A DNA stretch of 64,000 bases from Chitinispirillum alkaliphilum (GCA_001045525.1 LDWW01000004.1:62001-126000); one strand, 5' to 3'; counted from the first letter of the stretch, positions 46,297 through 55,027 are shown. Numbers and translations are program-made. Notes: generated by a model from the letters alone, not told the origin.

Positions 46297-46572
46297 ATGG
46301 ATGTACCTAATACAAGTTATCCTGATTTTCAGAGAAGGGTAATAGCAGCACTTAATAACAAAAAAGTTAATAATAAATGCAACTCATGTGGAGAAAATGA
46401 TTGGAGTATTTCCGACCAACCATTTGGCATTGTAATAACGTCTCCGAATGCGGGGTTCAGCTTACCACCTCCTAATATTCCAGTTGCGTTTATAGCTTGT
46501 AATAATTGTGGAAATATTAGGATGCATTCACTTGCTGCACTTGGTGTTGACAATCAAGGAGGTACTAAATGA
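46297..46572 (+). CDS. Small zinc-ribbon protein (cassette 3)
   Basis: This 91-residue protein has two CxxC knuckles, CNSCGEND near residue 28 and CNNCGNIRMHS near residue 70, which together make one zinc ribbon. The region between includes a Pro-rich stretch. AGGAGGAATAGAT precedes the ATG, one of the best ribosome-binding sites in the window. Its stop overlaps the next start (ATGA), so the two genes are coupled in one cassette. Function is not known. Confidence 0.7.
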   Translation: MDVPNTSYPDFQRRVIAALNNKKVNNKCNSCGENDWSISDQPFGIVITSPNAGFSLPPPNIPVAFIACNNCGNIRMHSLAALGVDNQGGTK

Positions 46573-46988
46573 ATGCTCAATTACCGAGATGCTATATACA
46601 CTATGATCCAGAGAGAATTGACTACACATTATCCGAGCAAGAATTGAACGAACTTAAAGACCTTTCAGAAAATAACTGGAAAGATTTTTGTATAGGTTGC
46701 CTTGGAGTAGGAATACCATGCGCGATAAATGCTGCAGTATTTTATTTCGATGCTGCCTCCAATAACACAACTCCATCTTTTTCATTTAACCTTAACCTAA
46801 TATTTGCAATTCTTGGAATAGTGCTGGGAATAGCATTTCTCCTTTCTTGGATAAGGACACAAAAAAAATCTGACAAAATTGTAGAAAAAATAAAGGCAAA
46901 ACCGAGAATGCAATTTCCTATGAATATGCAGCCTGTCGGACAACTTCCTGAAAATAATTTTGGCATTCCAACTGTTACACAACCATAA
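46569..46988 (+). CDS. Small membrane protein (cassette 3)
   Basis: This 139-residue protein has two probable membrane helices (about residues 38-58 and 75-95), a short N-terminal cytoplasmic part and a basic C-terminal tail with a Pro/Met-rich end. The family is not recognised. It is translationally coupled to the zinc-ribbon gene. A soluble zinc-binding partner with a membrane partner could form a sensor-effector pair, which is speculative. Confidence 0.6.
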   Translation: MNAQLPRCYIHYDPERIDYTLSEQELNELKDLSENNWKDFCIGCLGVGIPCAINAAVFYFDAASNNTTPSFSFNLNLIFAILGIVLGIAFLLSWIRTQKKSDKIVEKIKAKPRMQFPMNMQPVGQLPENNFGIPTVTQP

Positions 46989-47072
46989 ATTTGATAGAAT
47001 GATTTCAACATAAATGTAAAAATCAAGACAGATTTAAGATCGGCGGTCGAAAAAAAGCATCGCCCCAACAAC

Positions 47073-47213
47073 CAAACAACAGCGCCATGCCAAAATTACT
47101 TTAAACTAAGGTAGGCGGAATTATCGCCAGATCAAGCTTCGAAGACTCGCTCGACAGGCAATAACTTCGCAATACTTTTAGCCGTAACTTCGGCATGCGG
47201 CGGAAGTTGTGCG
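47073..47213 (+). other. attC recombination site 3
   Basis: R'' CAAACAAC (47073-47080) is an exact complement of GTTGTTTG at 46201, which begins cassette 3. L'' GCGCCATGCC pairs imperfectly with L' GGCATGCGGC. R' GTTGTGCG is at 47206-47213. The right half (ACTTCGGCATGCGGCGGAA) and the inner part (TCAAGCTTCGAAGACTCGCT) are nearly identical to attC1, so the two sites are related and site 3 may be a hybrid. Confidence 0.82.
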
Positions 47214-47326
47214 CAATTGTCAGCCGCGAGGAATAAGACCGCAACGGAAAATAAGAGGCGCGCGGAGAAAAAACTATTAAGATGTTAAAAAGGAATTTGC
47301 ATAACTAAGCTTAAAGGATAAAATCA

Positions 47327-48328
47327 ATGATCCGAGAAATTGCTAATAAAATTAATGAACTATCGAAAATTTATGAGATTGGCAAGCTGCAAAATATTCG
47401 CACAGAAATAAAGAAATTAAAGCGGAGGCCAGGTTCTGACATTTTTGATCATTCGACAATTGATAAAAATGATAAGTGGGCATTTCATTATGGTGGTCGA
47501 AAGGAATTACAATTTAATATTGGTCTTGAAGAAGAAGGATTCAGGTATGGTTTAGCACTATCACTTGAAGCAAGTCATACCTTGCCGGATATTTCTATTC
47601 TTTATCCAAAAGCAAAACGATTAAATCAATTCATCCGGCAATATCCAGATTTTTTTTCTGATTATAAAATGTGGCATTACCAAGAAAATGGAAGAAGCAA
47701 TATTTATCCTGTAAAACCAATTTCTGAAGATCTGCTTAAATTGCATACGTTTATATTCATAGGTAAGTTATTACCAGAAAACAAAATTGATTATGATGAA
47801 GTTCTTAAGACATATGACGAGCTTTTAAAGCCATATGTATTCGTTGAAAAAAATGTAAATAGTGAAATTATTGAATACGGTATGAATGAGGACAATGCAT
47901 TTAATTTTGAACTTAAAACTCGTAAGCTGCCTAGGAAACGTGATTACACTATTGAGGAAAAATCTATAAACTTGGCGGTAAGGCATACATTGGTGCAGGA
48001 AAAACTGATTCAAATCTTATGTGAGAAATACGGAGCAGACAATGTTTCTCCGGAGCATCCTATCAGTGGAAAAAAAATAGATGTTGTATTGAAAAACGGA
48101 AAAACAATCGTCTTTTATGAAGTTAAAATATGCGGCTCTGCAAAAGCTTGTATTCGCGAAGCACTCGGTCAACTAATGGAATATTCCTATTGGCCAAATA
48201 GAAAAAATGCTGATTTGTTGGTTGTGGTAGGTGAAGAAGAAATAGATTCAAAAACTGCAAAATATTTGAAGTATTTGAATAGCGTTTTTAGTTTACCTAT
48301 TCAATATGAAAGTATATCAATCAATTAA
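47327..48328 (+). CDS. PD-(D/E)XK-type nuclease domain protein (cassette 4)
   Basis: The C-terminal 130 residues of this 333-residue protein look like a restriction-endonuclease fold: the core Asp in GKKIDVVLKNGK followed by EVK in VFYEVKICGS and a helix with QLMEYSYWP. The N-terminal 200 residues have no recognised domain. Such proteins include Mrr-like and other DNA-degrading enzymes of defence systems, but the exact family is not clear. It is the sole gene of integron cassette 4, with no methylase alongside. Confidence 0.7.
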   Translation: MIREIANKINELSKIYEIGKLQNIRTEIKKLKRRPGSDIFDHSTIDKNDKWAFHYGGRKELQFNIGLEEEGFRYGLALSLEASHTLPDISILYPKAKRLNQFIRQYPDFFSDYKMWHYQENGRSNIYPVKPISEDLLKLHTFIFIGKLLPENKIDYDEVLKTYDELLKPYVFVEKNVNSEIIEYGMNEDNAFNFELKTRKLPRKRDYTIEEKSINLAVRHTLVQEKLIQILCEKYGADNVSPEHPISGKKIDVVLKNGKTIVFYEVKICGSAKACIREALGQLMEYSYWPNRKNADLLVVVGEEEIDSKTAKYLKYLNSVFSLPIQYESISIN

Positions 48329-48443
48329 ATAAAATTGGCGGTGTACGGAGAAAAAATTTACAAAACAATAATAAAGACAAAAACAATTAAGAGCGCGCCG
48401 GAAATAGGAGTTGCGGGGAAATAAGATCGCGGCTGCCAACAGA

Positions 48444-48499
48444 CGCACAACATCAAGCGTTTTTTCTGCATTCAGGATGCAGAAAAAACCTGTTGAACG
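48444..48499 (+). other. attC-like recombination site 4 (atypical)
   Basis: R'' CGCACAAC (48444-48451) is an exact complement of GTTGTGCG at 47206, which begins cassette 4. A perfect 13 bp stem GTTTTTTCTGCAT/ATGCAGAAAAAAC with loop TCAGG follows, then a possible R' GTTGAACG (48492-48499). It is much shorter than the other three sites and the L boxes are AT-rich. It could be a degraded site or the end of the array. Confidence 0.65.
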
Positions 48500-48644
48500 A
48501 AGCGTTCATCAAAGCAACTGCTGCTATATTATTTATAGGAAAAAGTATTCAGGGCTTAACTTCAGATTCCGGGGCATTCTGTTGTGCAGCAGACACCAAT
48601 CCCTTAAAAACACATACTGTATGACGATTCTTATCTGACATTAC
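48444..48644 (+). repeat. Dispersed repeat following attC, copy 1
   Basis: This stretch is repeated at 56019-56183. Both begin with an attC-type R'' (C-G/A-CACAAC) plus ATCAAGC and continue with GAAGCG, AAAGCAACTGCTGCTATATT, AAGTATTCAGGGCTTAACTTC and end TTATCT[GA]ACATTAC. Copy 1 has an extra hairpin near its start. Both share an open frame (ATAAILF...KSIQGLTSD), so it may be debris of a gene or cassette. Confidence 0.65.
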
Positions 48645-48753
48645 TCCCCCACAGAGTTTAAAAATTCCTTTTTTGACATAGCAAACCTACAGGCATCCAT
48701 AAATGCTCATTTGACATCGGCATTGACACACTCCTTTACCGCCCATTCAGCTC

Positions 48754-49368
48754 CTATGTTACCATTGCATCCCTCCTGCCAGGAGGGATGATCAATACCA
48801 GTTTCAACAGACCCCTTTTGCACCTTTGACATATCAGCGGGTTCTTCCCTGTTCTTTCCAGAATCTGCTCCCACCAGCTGCCAATTGTTTCCTTTGCAGC
48901 CACCGCATACTCACCCATAAGTTTTCTGCACAGGTTAATGTTTTCCCTGCGATCACGGTTTGCAAACAGACCGAAGTGCCGTATTCTCATAAAGCCACCG
49001 GGAAGAACGTGGAGCAGAAACCGCCGTATAAACTCCACCGCAGACAGGGTCATCACCTTGCGTTTACAATCGTTGCGGTAATCGGTATAGGAGAAGGTGA
49101 CTTGACCGTCTTTAAAGGAGAGAATGCGATTTTCGCTTATGGCTATACGGTGAGTGTAGTTGCCAAGGTAGTTAAGAACAGCCTTGGGAGATGCAAATGA
49201 GGGTTTGATATAGACAACCCACTCCTTTCTGTAGAGGAGACTGAAGAGGTCGTGAAGTTTACCTTTATCAGTAAACACTTCCAGAACACCGTGGTACTTT
49301 ATCTCCCCTGCGGCAAGCGCCTGTTTAAAGTACTCCATAAATTTTCCACGGTACACCTGCTTTATCAC
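48754..49368 (-). pseudogene. IS91-family transposase, N-terminally truncated
   Basis: The 204 residues match the C-terminal half of IS91/IS801-type rolling-circle transposases: YLGNYTHRIAISENRIL, then FIRRFLLHVLPGGFMRIRHFG and LFANR, and a C-terminal CxxC knuckle. Sequence upstream in the same frame continues the family (LRLKDNLWKHCRNDFFAH) to a TGA at about 49434, so the conserved N-terminal zinc and catalytic region is lost. The coding remnant starts beside the tandem-repeat array. It is not expected to be active. Confidence 0.8.
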
Positions 49369-49541
49369 ATCAATATGAGCGAAGAAATCGTTTCTGCAGT
49401 GTTTCCACAGGTTGTCTTTTAAACGAAGTCCACCTGCTCATCATCTCAATGAGGAAGTACTTGCTGGTGCCCTTACATGGCGGGACTATTTCAAAAAACA
49501 CCAAAATGCCATTTCGCTCTGTAGGAGCGACACACCTGTAG

Positions 49542-49570
49542 CCTGGGGTGAAGCCCGGCGTAACCCCAGG
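49542..49570. repeat. Short inverted repeat
   Basis: CCTGGGGT and ACCCCAGG flank a GC-rich loop (GAAGCCCGGCGTA). It resembles short extragenic palindromes. It lies 30 bp left of the tandem-repeat array. Confidence 0.55.
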
Positions 49571-49600
49571 TAAGGAAATAAAAAAATCATCCGGTCCAAA

Positions 49601-50404
49601 TAATTGTAAGGCCAGTGCCAAAATATGCTGTGCAAGTGCCGAATTTTGCACATCCAGCGCCCTGACCGACCAGTGCAAGCGCATATAATTGTAAGGCCAG
49701 TGCCAAAATATGCTGTGCAAGTGCCGAATTTTATACATCCAGCGCCCTGACAGACCGATGCAAGCGCATATAATTGTAAGGCCAGTGCCAAAATATGCTG
49801 TGCCAGCGCAGAATTTTGCACATCCAGCGCCCTGACCGACCAGTGCAAGCGCAAATAATTGTAAGGCCAGCGCCAAAATATGCTGTGCAAGCGCCGAATC
49901 TTGTACATCCAGCGCCCTGACAGACCGATGACAAGCGCATATAATTGTAAGGCCAGTGCCAAAATATGCTGTGCAAGCGCCGAATTTTGCACATCCAGCG
50001 CCCTGACCGACCAGTGCAAGCGCATATAATTGTAAGGCCAGCGCCAAAATATGCTGTGCAAGCGCCGAATTTTGTACATCCAGCGCCCTGACAGACCAGT
50101 GCAAGCGCATATAATTGTAAGGCCAGTGCCAAAATATGCTGTGCAAGTGCCAAATCTTGTACATCCAGCGCCCTGACGACCAGTGCAAGCGCATATAATT
50201 GTAAGGCCAGCGCCAAAATATGCTGTGCAAGCGCCGAATCTTGTACATCCAGCGCCCTGACCGACCAGTGCAAGCGCATATAATTGTAAGGCCAGTGCCA
50301 AAATATGCTGTGCAAGTGCCAAATCTTGCACATCCAGCGCCCTGACGACCAGTGCAAGCGCATATAATTGTAAGGCCAGCGCCAAAATATGCTGTGCAAG
50401 CGCC
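49601..50404. repeat. Tandem repeat array, about 9.5 units of 85 bp
   Basis: Units begin TAATTGTAAGGCCAG at 49601, 49686, 49771, 49856, 49942, 50027, 50112, 50196, 50281 and 50365; spacing is 84-86 bp. Each contains TATGCTGTGCAAG, a CATCCAGCGCCCTGAC segment and CAGTGCAAGCGCA. Units differ by a few substitutions and single-base indels. Because 85 is not a multiple of three and the minus strand lacks stops, long repetitive frames run through all three minus phases; they are not considered genes. Confidence 0.92.
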
Positions 50405-50505
50405 CCTTTGGGAGCTACACAATAAGAACTAATCATTATTCAAAAGCTGTTTTTCAGATTTTTGCTGGTTTGCAGATATGATTGCTTTATTTCGTTGTCG
50501 TCTAA

Positions 50506-50751
50506 GGTGGAAAGGATCGTTACACCATTCTTTCACCACAATGCCTTTCAACACTGGAACAGTACTACCGGGCATTCAAACCCAAACTGTAATTTTTTGA
50601 AGGACATGGTGAAAAGCAGCTCTCATCCCACATGGCAGAGATTGCCGTTAGCAATGCTGCGAAACGTGCCGATATTAAAAAGACCATTGCTCCTCATGTG
50701 CTCAGACACTGTATACCACTTCTGAAAGTAAGAAGAGAGTATACCTATTAG
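50506..50751 (+). pseudogene. Second tyrosine recombinase remnant (central part)
   Basis: One frame reads GGKDRYTILSPQCLSTLEQY then YRAFKPKL, a TAA stop at 50590-50592, FFEGHGEKQLSS, NAAKRADIKKTIAPHVLRHC. This is the middle of a tyrosine recombinase: the active-site Lys region (GGKDR) and the HxLRH box. The start and the C-terminal Tyr part are missing. It covers just the segment that the remnant at 41041-41371 lacks. The extra helix patch typical of IntI integrases is not visible between FFEG and APHVLRH. Confidence 0.8.
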
Positions 50752-50925
50752 AAATAGCTACTCTCTATCTCCTTATCATACGTGTTTTTCTTGTCATTGA
50801 TCAGTTATAAATATATAATTGAATACCTTCAGATATTAGTTGTTTGCTCAGCAGCATTTTGTTCAGACAGGTTAAAACGATTCAGATAAGAAAAATGTAA
50901 TATCATCATAAGGAAAAGTATTAAA

Positions 50926-52896
50926 GTGCTTTATAATGTAACCAATGCAGAAATTATTCTTTTTTTGTTTATCGGTATATTTTTAATACCCGTCACAATC
51001 ATTTGGATTTTCATATACAGAAAGTATAAAAAAACCGAAAAAGCATTATTAGAGAAGTCCAGGGAACTTGATAGTTTCTTTTCCTCATCAAGGGATCTTT
51101 TATGCATTGCTGACCTGCATGGGAATATAAAGAGAATAAATAAAGAATGGGAAACCACTCTTGGCTACAGACATGTAGATGTTCAGGATCATAAATTTTT
51201 TGAATTCATTCACCCGGAAGATTTACAGAATACTATCAGTGCAATAGATTCCCTCAGAAACAACAAACAGCTTTTGAACTTTGTAAACAGGTTCCGTGCC
51301 AAAGACGGATGTTATCGTTCTATCGAATGGCGTTCGGTTTCACATGAATCCATGATTTACGCCTCTGCCCGCGATGTAACTGAACAGCTCAGGGAGCGGG
51401 AATCTCTGCTTTTAACACAGTATATTCTGGACAGAGCGCCGGATAGTTGTATATGGCTCGACGATGAAGCCAATGTGATATATGTCAACCAAAAAGCGTG
51501 TATCTCTCTTGGATACACAAAAGAAGAGTTGCTTTCGAAGAAACTTTTTGATATTGATCCATGCTATTCAAGTTCTCAATTTGTCACCGACAAGGAGTCC
51601 CTTAAGCAAAAGAAATCTATGATTTTCGAAACAACACATCGAACCAAGGCTGGAGTGGATTTCCCTGTTGAAGTCAGTGTGAATTATTTTGAATACAAGG
51701 GTAAATTCTATAGTCTTACATTCGACAGGGACCTAACGGAGAGAAAGAAAGCAGAGGAACAGAGAAAACGAATTGAACAAAAGTTAAACCAGGTGCAAAG
51801 GATCCAATCTCTTGGCATATTAGCTGGTGGTATCGCTCACGATTTCAACAATATTCTAAGCGGACTTTTCGGGTTTATCGATCTTGCCCTTATGCAAAGT
51901 AATGATTCCTCTGTTAATAAAAACCTGTCAAATGCCTTGAGTGCTATTGAAAGAGCCCGGGGACTCTCTTCACAGCTACTCACCTTTTCAAAGGGCGGAG
52001 AACCAATTAGAAGGCCTGAAGACCTTTTCCCTTTTGTTAAAGATACAGTTCAATTTGCACTCAGTGGTTCAAATGTATCATGCACCTTCAGCAGCGAAAA
52101 ACTACACACCTGCAATATCGATAAGAATCAAATTGGTCAGGTAATTAATAATCTAACAATCAACGCGCTGCAGGCAATGCCCGGAGGTGGTGTCCTTTCG
52201 ATTACAGCTAAGAATGTCCTCTTAAGAGAGGATCAGAATCAGCCCCTTCCAAATGGGTTATATGTGCAGCTATCTTTTAGCGACACTGGTACAGGTATTC
52301 CAGAAGAGAAGTTACCGCACATTTTTGATCCCTTTTACACTACAAAGCCAAACGGACACGGACTGGGACTCTCAACTTGCTATTCTATAATCCATCGACA
52401 TGGTGGCAGTATTGAGGTTGAATCAGAGACTGGTAAGGGGACAACTTTTAAAGTACTACTGCCAGCTACAAACGAGTCACCAACAATAACAGATCCGGAA
52501 CAGAGAGTCATTCATAAAGGGTCAGGAATATTTATTATCATGGATGATGAGGAATTCATTCGATATTTTCTCAGTAGAATTATCGAAAGTTTCGGATATA
52601 CGGTGCTATGTGCCAAAAATGGAAAGGAAGCAATAGACTTGTATACTGAGACAAACAAGAAAGGAAAGAAAGTCAGATCAATGATTTTCGATCTAACAGT
52701 TCCTAATGGTATGGGTGGGTATGAGGCGATACAGGAGATAAGAAAAGCAGATCCTGAAACACCTGTTTTTGTTTCAAGTGGCTATGCGGATGATCCAATC
52801 ATGGCAAACCCCCGAAAATATGGTTTTACCGCCAGCATTTGCAAACCTTGCCAGACTAATGAACTGGCCCAAATACTTGATGAGTGCCTTATATAA
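50926..52896 (+). CDS. Hybrid histidine kinase with two PAS domains and receiver
   Basis: This is a membrane-anchored sensor kinase of 656 residues. A helix at residues 8-30 is followed by a short coiled segment, PAS 1 (about 45-160), PAS 2 (about 165-280), a dimerisation domain with phospho-His in GGIAHDFNNILSG, an HATPase domain (N box NNLTINALQAM, G boxes DTGTGIPEEK and GHGLGLST) and a C-terminal receiver with MIFDLTVPNGMGG as phospho-acceptor site. Start is GTG at 50926 with AAGGAAA about 10 nt upstream. No partner regulator is adjacent. Confidence 0.92.
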   Translation: MLYNVTNAEIILFLFIGIFLIPVTIIWIFIYRKYKKTEKALLEKSRELDSFFSSSRDLLCIADLHGNIKRINKEWETTLGYRHVDVQDHKFFEFIHPEDLQNTISAIDSLRNNKQLLNFVNRFRAKDGCYRSIEWRSVSHESMIYASARDVTEQLRERESLLLTQYILDRAPDSCIWLDDEANVIYVNQKACISLGYTKEELLSKKLFDIDPCYSSSQFVTDKESLKQKKSMIFETTHRTKAGVDFPVEVSVNYFEYKGKFYSLTFDRDLTERKKAEEQRKRIEQKLNQVQRIQSLGILAGGIAHDFNNILSGLFGFIDLALMQSNDSSVNKNLSNALSAIERARGLSSQLLTFSKGGEPIRRPEDLFPFVKDTVQFALSGSNVSCTFSSEKLHTCNIDKNQIGQVINNLTINALQAMPGGGVLSITAKNVLLREDQNQPLPNGLYVQLSFSDTGTGIPEEKLPHIFDPFYTTKPNGHGLGLSTCYSIIHRHGGSIEVESETGKGTTFKVLLPATNESPTITDPEQRVIHKGSGIFIIMDDEEFIRYFLSRIIESFGYTVLCAKNGKEAIDLYTETNKKGKKVRSMIFDLTVPNGMGGYEAIQEIRKADPETPVFVSSGYADDPIMANPRKYGFTASICKPCQTNELAQILDECLI

Positions 52897-53084
52897 CAAA
52901 ACAAACAGGAAGACCAAAATACCACAGCCCTAACGGACATTACTATACATTGTAATCATTTCACAATTTGTACAGAACCATAACGTCAAAATACCCCCCT
53001 AAAAGTTAATCTTTTCTCCCTGACATTTAATTATATTGCACTTCGGGAATTAAGGGTGCTTTTCAGATTTTTTTGGAGGATACA

Positions 53085-53894
53085 ATGAGAATTATTTTGA
53101 CAATTCTGGCTATTACCACTCTTACAGCCGGACAAACCATACCCGTTCCGCTCGAAGATGGTGAAGGTACCAGACCTTCAGGAGTTACTATAAGCGGGAC
53201 ACCCCCTGGTCAGATACGACTTACCACAGGTTACAGGACTCAGATTGGAGATGAACGTCCGTTTTCATTATTGTCAGGTGAAATTTCAGAAGAAAGTATG
53301 GTCCTGAAAACAGGTGATAAGCTTGCGGAGGGGAAGATAGGATGGGGATTTGGTGTTGCCCTTGAAACTTCAGTTCAAAACCCATTTCATTTCTCCATTG
53401 GCTTTGATGGACAGTACGGAACGTTCGATTATGTTTCATTTTCAATTGGAGCGGGATACAATTATCAGCTTATAAGTAACAAGCTTTGGGCTCAGGTAAA
53501 ATCGGACTTTTTGTTGGGCAAGATAAATTTTGAATTAGGTAATCTGCCAGATGTGTCGGGAAACACTAATATACTGGGGAGCACTTTCACGGGAAAAAAC
53601 ATAAATACAACTATAAGTGCCGGTACCATTATGGTCCGTCCGGAGCTTAACATTTTTCTGAGATTACGGCCCAGGGGGCTTTTGATGTTTGGTAGTGGAT
53701 ATCAGTTACCATTGTCAAAGCCAGAGTTCAAAGTAATATTTGAAGGAAAAGACATCTCCAATGAGGAAATAAGTGAGAATACATCATTGACATCTTCAGA
53801 GGTTTCCTTAGTATTGGATGAGAAGAAGGTGAACACAATTGACATATCACCCAAAGGTCTGGTTCTGAGTATCTCCTGGATATTTGAACTTTAG
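53085..53894 (+). CDS. Secreted, probable outer-membrane beta-barrel protein
   Basis: This 269-residue protein has a signal peptide (residues 1-17, RIILTILAITTLTAG) and a mature part rich in alternating hydrophobic strands with aromatic ends (GWGFGVALETS, FDYVSFSIGAGYNYQL, LVLSISWIFEL), ending in a C-terminal aromatic-flanked strand as in barrel proteins. The family is not recognised. The ATG has GGAGG 6 nt upstream; an in-frame TTG at 53073 overlaps that site. It is 12 bp upstream of a CsgG-like lipoprotein gene and likely co-transcribed with it. Confidence 0.6.
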   Translation: MRIILTILAITTLTAGQTIPVPLEDGEGTRPSGVTISGTPPGQIRLTTGYRTQIGDERPFSLLSGEISEESMVLKTGDKLAEGKIGWGFGVALETSVQNPFHFSIGFDGQYGTFDYVSFSIGAGYNYQLISNKLWAQVKSDFLLGKINFELGNLPDVSGNTNILGSTFTGKNINTTISAGTIMVRPELNIFLRLRPRGLLMFGSGYQLPLSKPEFKVIFEGKDISNEEISENTSLTSSEVSLVLDEKKVNTIDISPKGLVLSISWIFEL

Positions 53895-53906
53895 GAGGAA
53901 AATTAA

Positions 53907-54878
53907 ATGAAAAAAATTTTTTCTAACATTATAAGGTCTGTGTGCACACTTTTAATTGGAACTGCATGTTTGGGATGTGCTCTTGGCGGCAGAAGTGCTG
54001 ATGTTAGTCTGACTTATGTCAGTTATCCAGAAACCTCTTTTATCGGAATAACAAATATTGCAGTAATGCCGTTTGATGACGGGTCTTTGCAGCGCGAACG
54101 GGATTTTTGGTCTTTTTGGAGCATATTGGAAACACACTATCAAAGAAATTCTCTCCCCATACTGCTTGCCGAAAACCTGTCAACAAATCTAATTCAAAGC
54201 GGAGAATTCAATGTTTTTGACAGAAGCATGGTGAGCGAGAACAGCAATCTCGATATGGTTATAAGCGGACTGATAACCAGCAGAGATGTTTCCTATGATG
54301 TTGAACGCAGAACCAGTACTGATAGCCAGGGTAACAGAAGAACAACCTACAGGGGTTCACTAAAGGGACTACTTTCAGTAAATTACCGTTTCATCAACCC
54401 TGAAACCGGACAAATCATACACAGCCTCAGCCTTGAGACCAATCACACCCAAAACTCAAGAGGCAACACTTACTCCGAAGCCAGAAATCGTTTGGCAGAT
54501 GAAAACACAGTACTGAGGGATTTAGTTCAGAGGTCAAACTGGAAATTCATGGGCATGTTTGTACCGCGTGAAATAACTGCAAACTATGCTCTTGCAGTGA
54601 TAAGGGAAGATGAAATTTTCAGCAAATCTCTTTTGGCTGCCAGAAACAATCGCTGGGATGAGGCATCTGGAATATGGAACACCTACCAGAATCAAAACTA
54701 CAGTGAAGCGTACTATAACAATATGCTCTATTTGAGGTATATCAGAAATGATCTGGAAGCCACTCTTCAACATTTAAAATCTGCATTGGAAATTACCAAA
54801 GAACCATCTTTTGCACTATGGAAAAGGAAGTTTGAAAGAGAACTTGAGAGAAAAAACGCCTACTATTCTGAAAAGTAA
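53907..54878 (+). CDS. CsgG/LpoB-like lipoprotein
   Basis: This 323-residue protein has a lipoprotein signal peptide with lipobox TACLGC at about residues 20-25. The next part, IAVMPFDDGSLQ followed by LAENLSTNLIQSGEFNVFDR, is the core of CsgG/LpoB-type proteins, which oligomerise in the outer membrane or activate cell-wall enzymes. The C-terminal 70 residues form TPR-like helices. AGGAGG precedes the ATG. The partner upstream is a probable outer-membrane barrel, consistent with a small envelope complex. Confidence 0.7.
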   Translation: MKKIFSNIIRSVCTLLIGTACLGCALGGRSADVSLTYVSYPETSFIGITNIAVMPFDDGSLQRERDFWSFWSILETHYQRNSLPILLAENLSTNLIQSGEFNVFDRSMVSENSNLDMVISGLITSRDVSYDVERRTSTDSQGNRRTTYRGSLKGLLSVNYRFINPETGQIIHSLSLETNHTQNSRGNTYSEARNRLADENTVLRDLVQRSNWKFMGMFVPREITANYALAVIREDEIFSKSLLAARNNRWDEASGIWNTYQNQNYSEAYYNNMLYLRYIRNDLEATLQHLKSALEITKEPSFALWKRKFERELERKNAYYSEK

Positions 54879-55027
54879 AAGTGTTGTTTTGTTAATCAGG
54901 AAGAAAAATTTCGCCCGGTAGAAATGAAATGTTAAGCCAGATGGGAAAAGCAGAGGCTGTCTCAAACTAAAGATTGAGAATAGTGCCACAAAGAATTCGA
55001 GATTATTCTTAATCTTCTATCAATAGT

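Noticed and set aside
49601-50404. Possible CRISPR array
   Set aside because: Units are repeated over their whole 85 bp length, with no unique spacers and no cas genes.
49370-50436. Three long overlapping open frames (220-350 codons) on the minus strand
   Set aside because: They run through the 85 bp tandem array in all three phases because the unit lacks stops. Products are tandem copies of the same low-complexity text with no start context.
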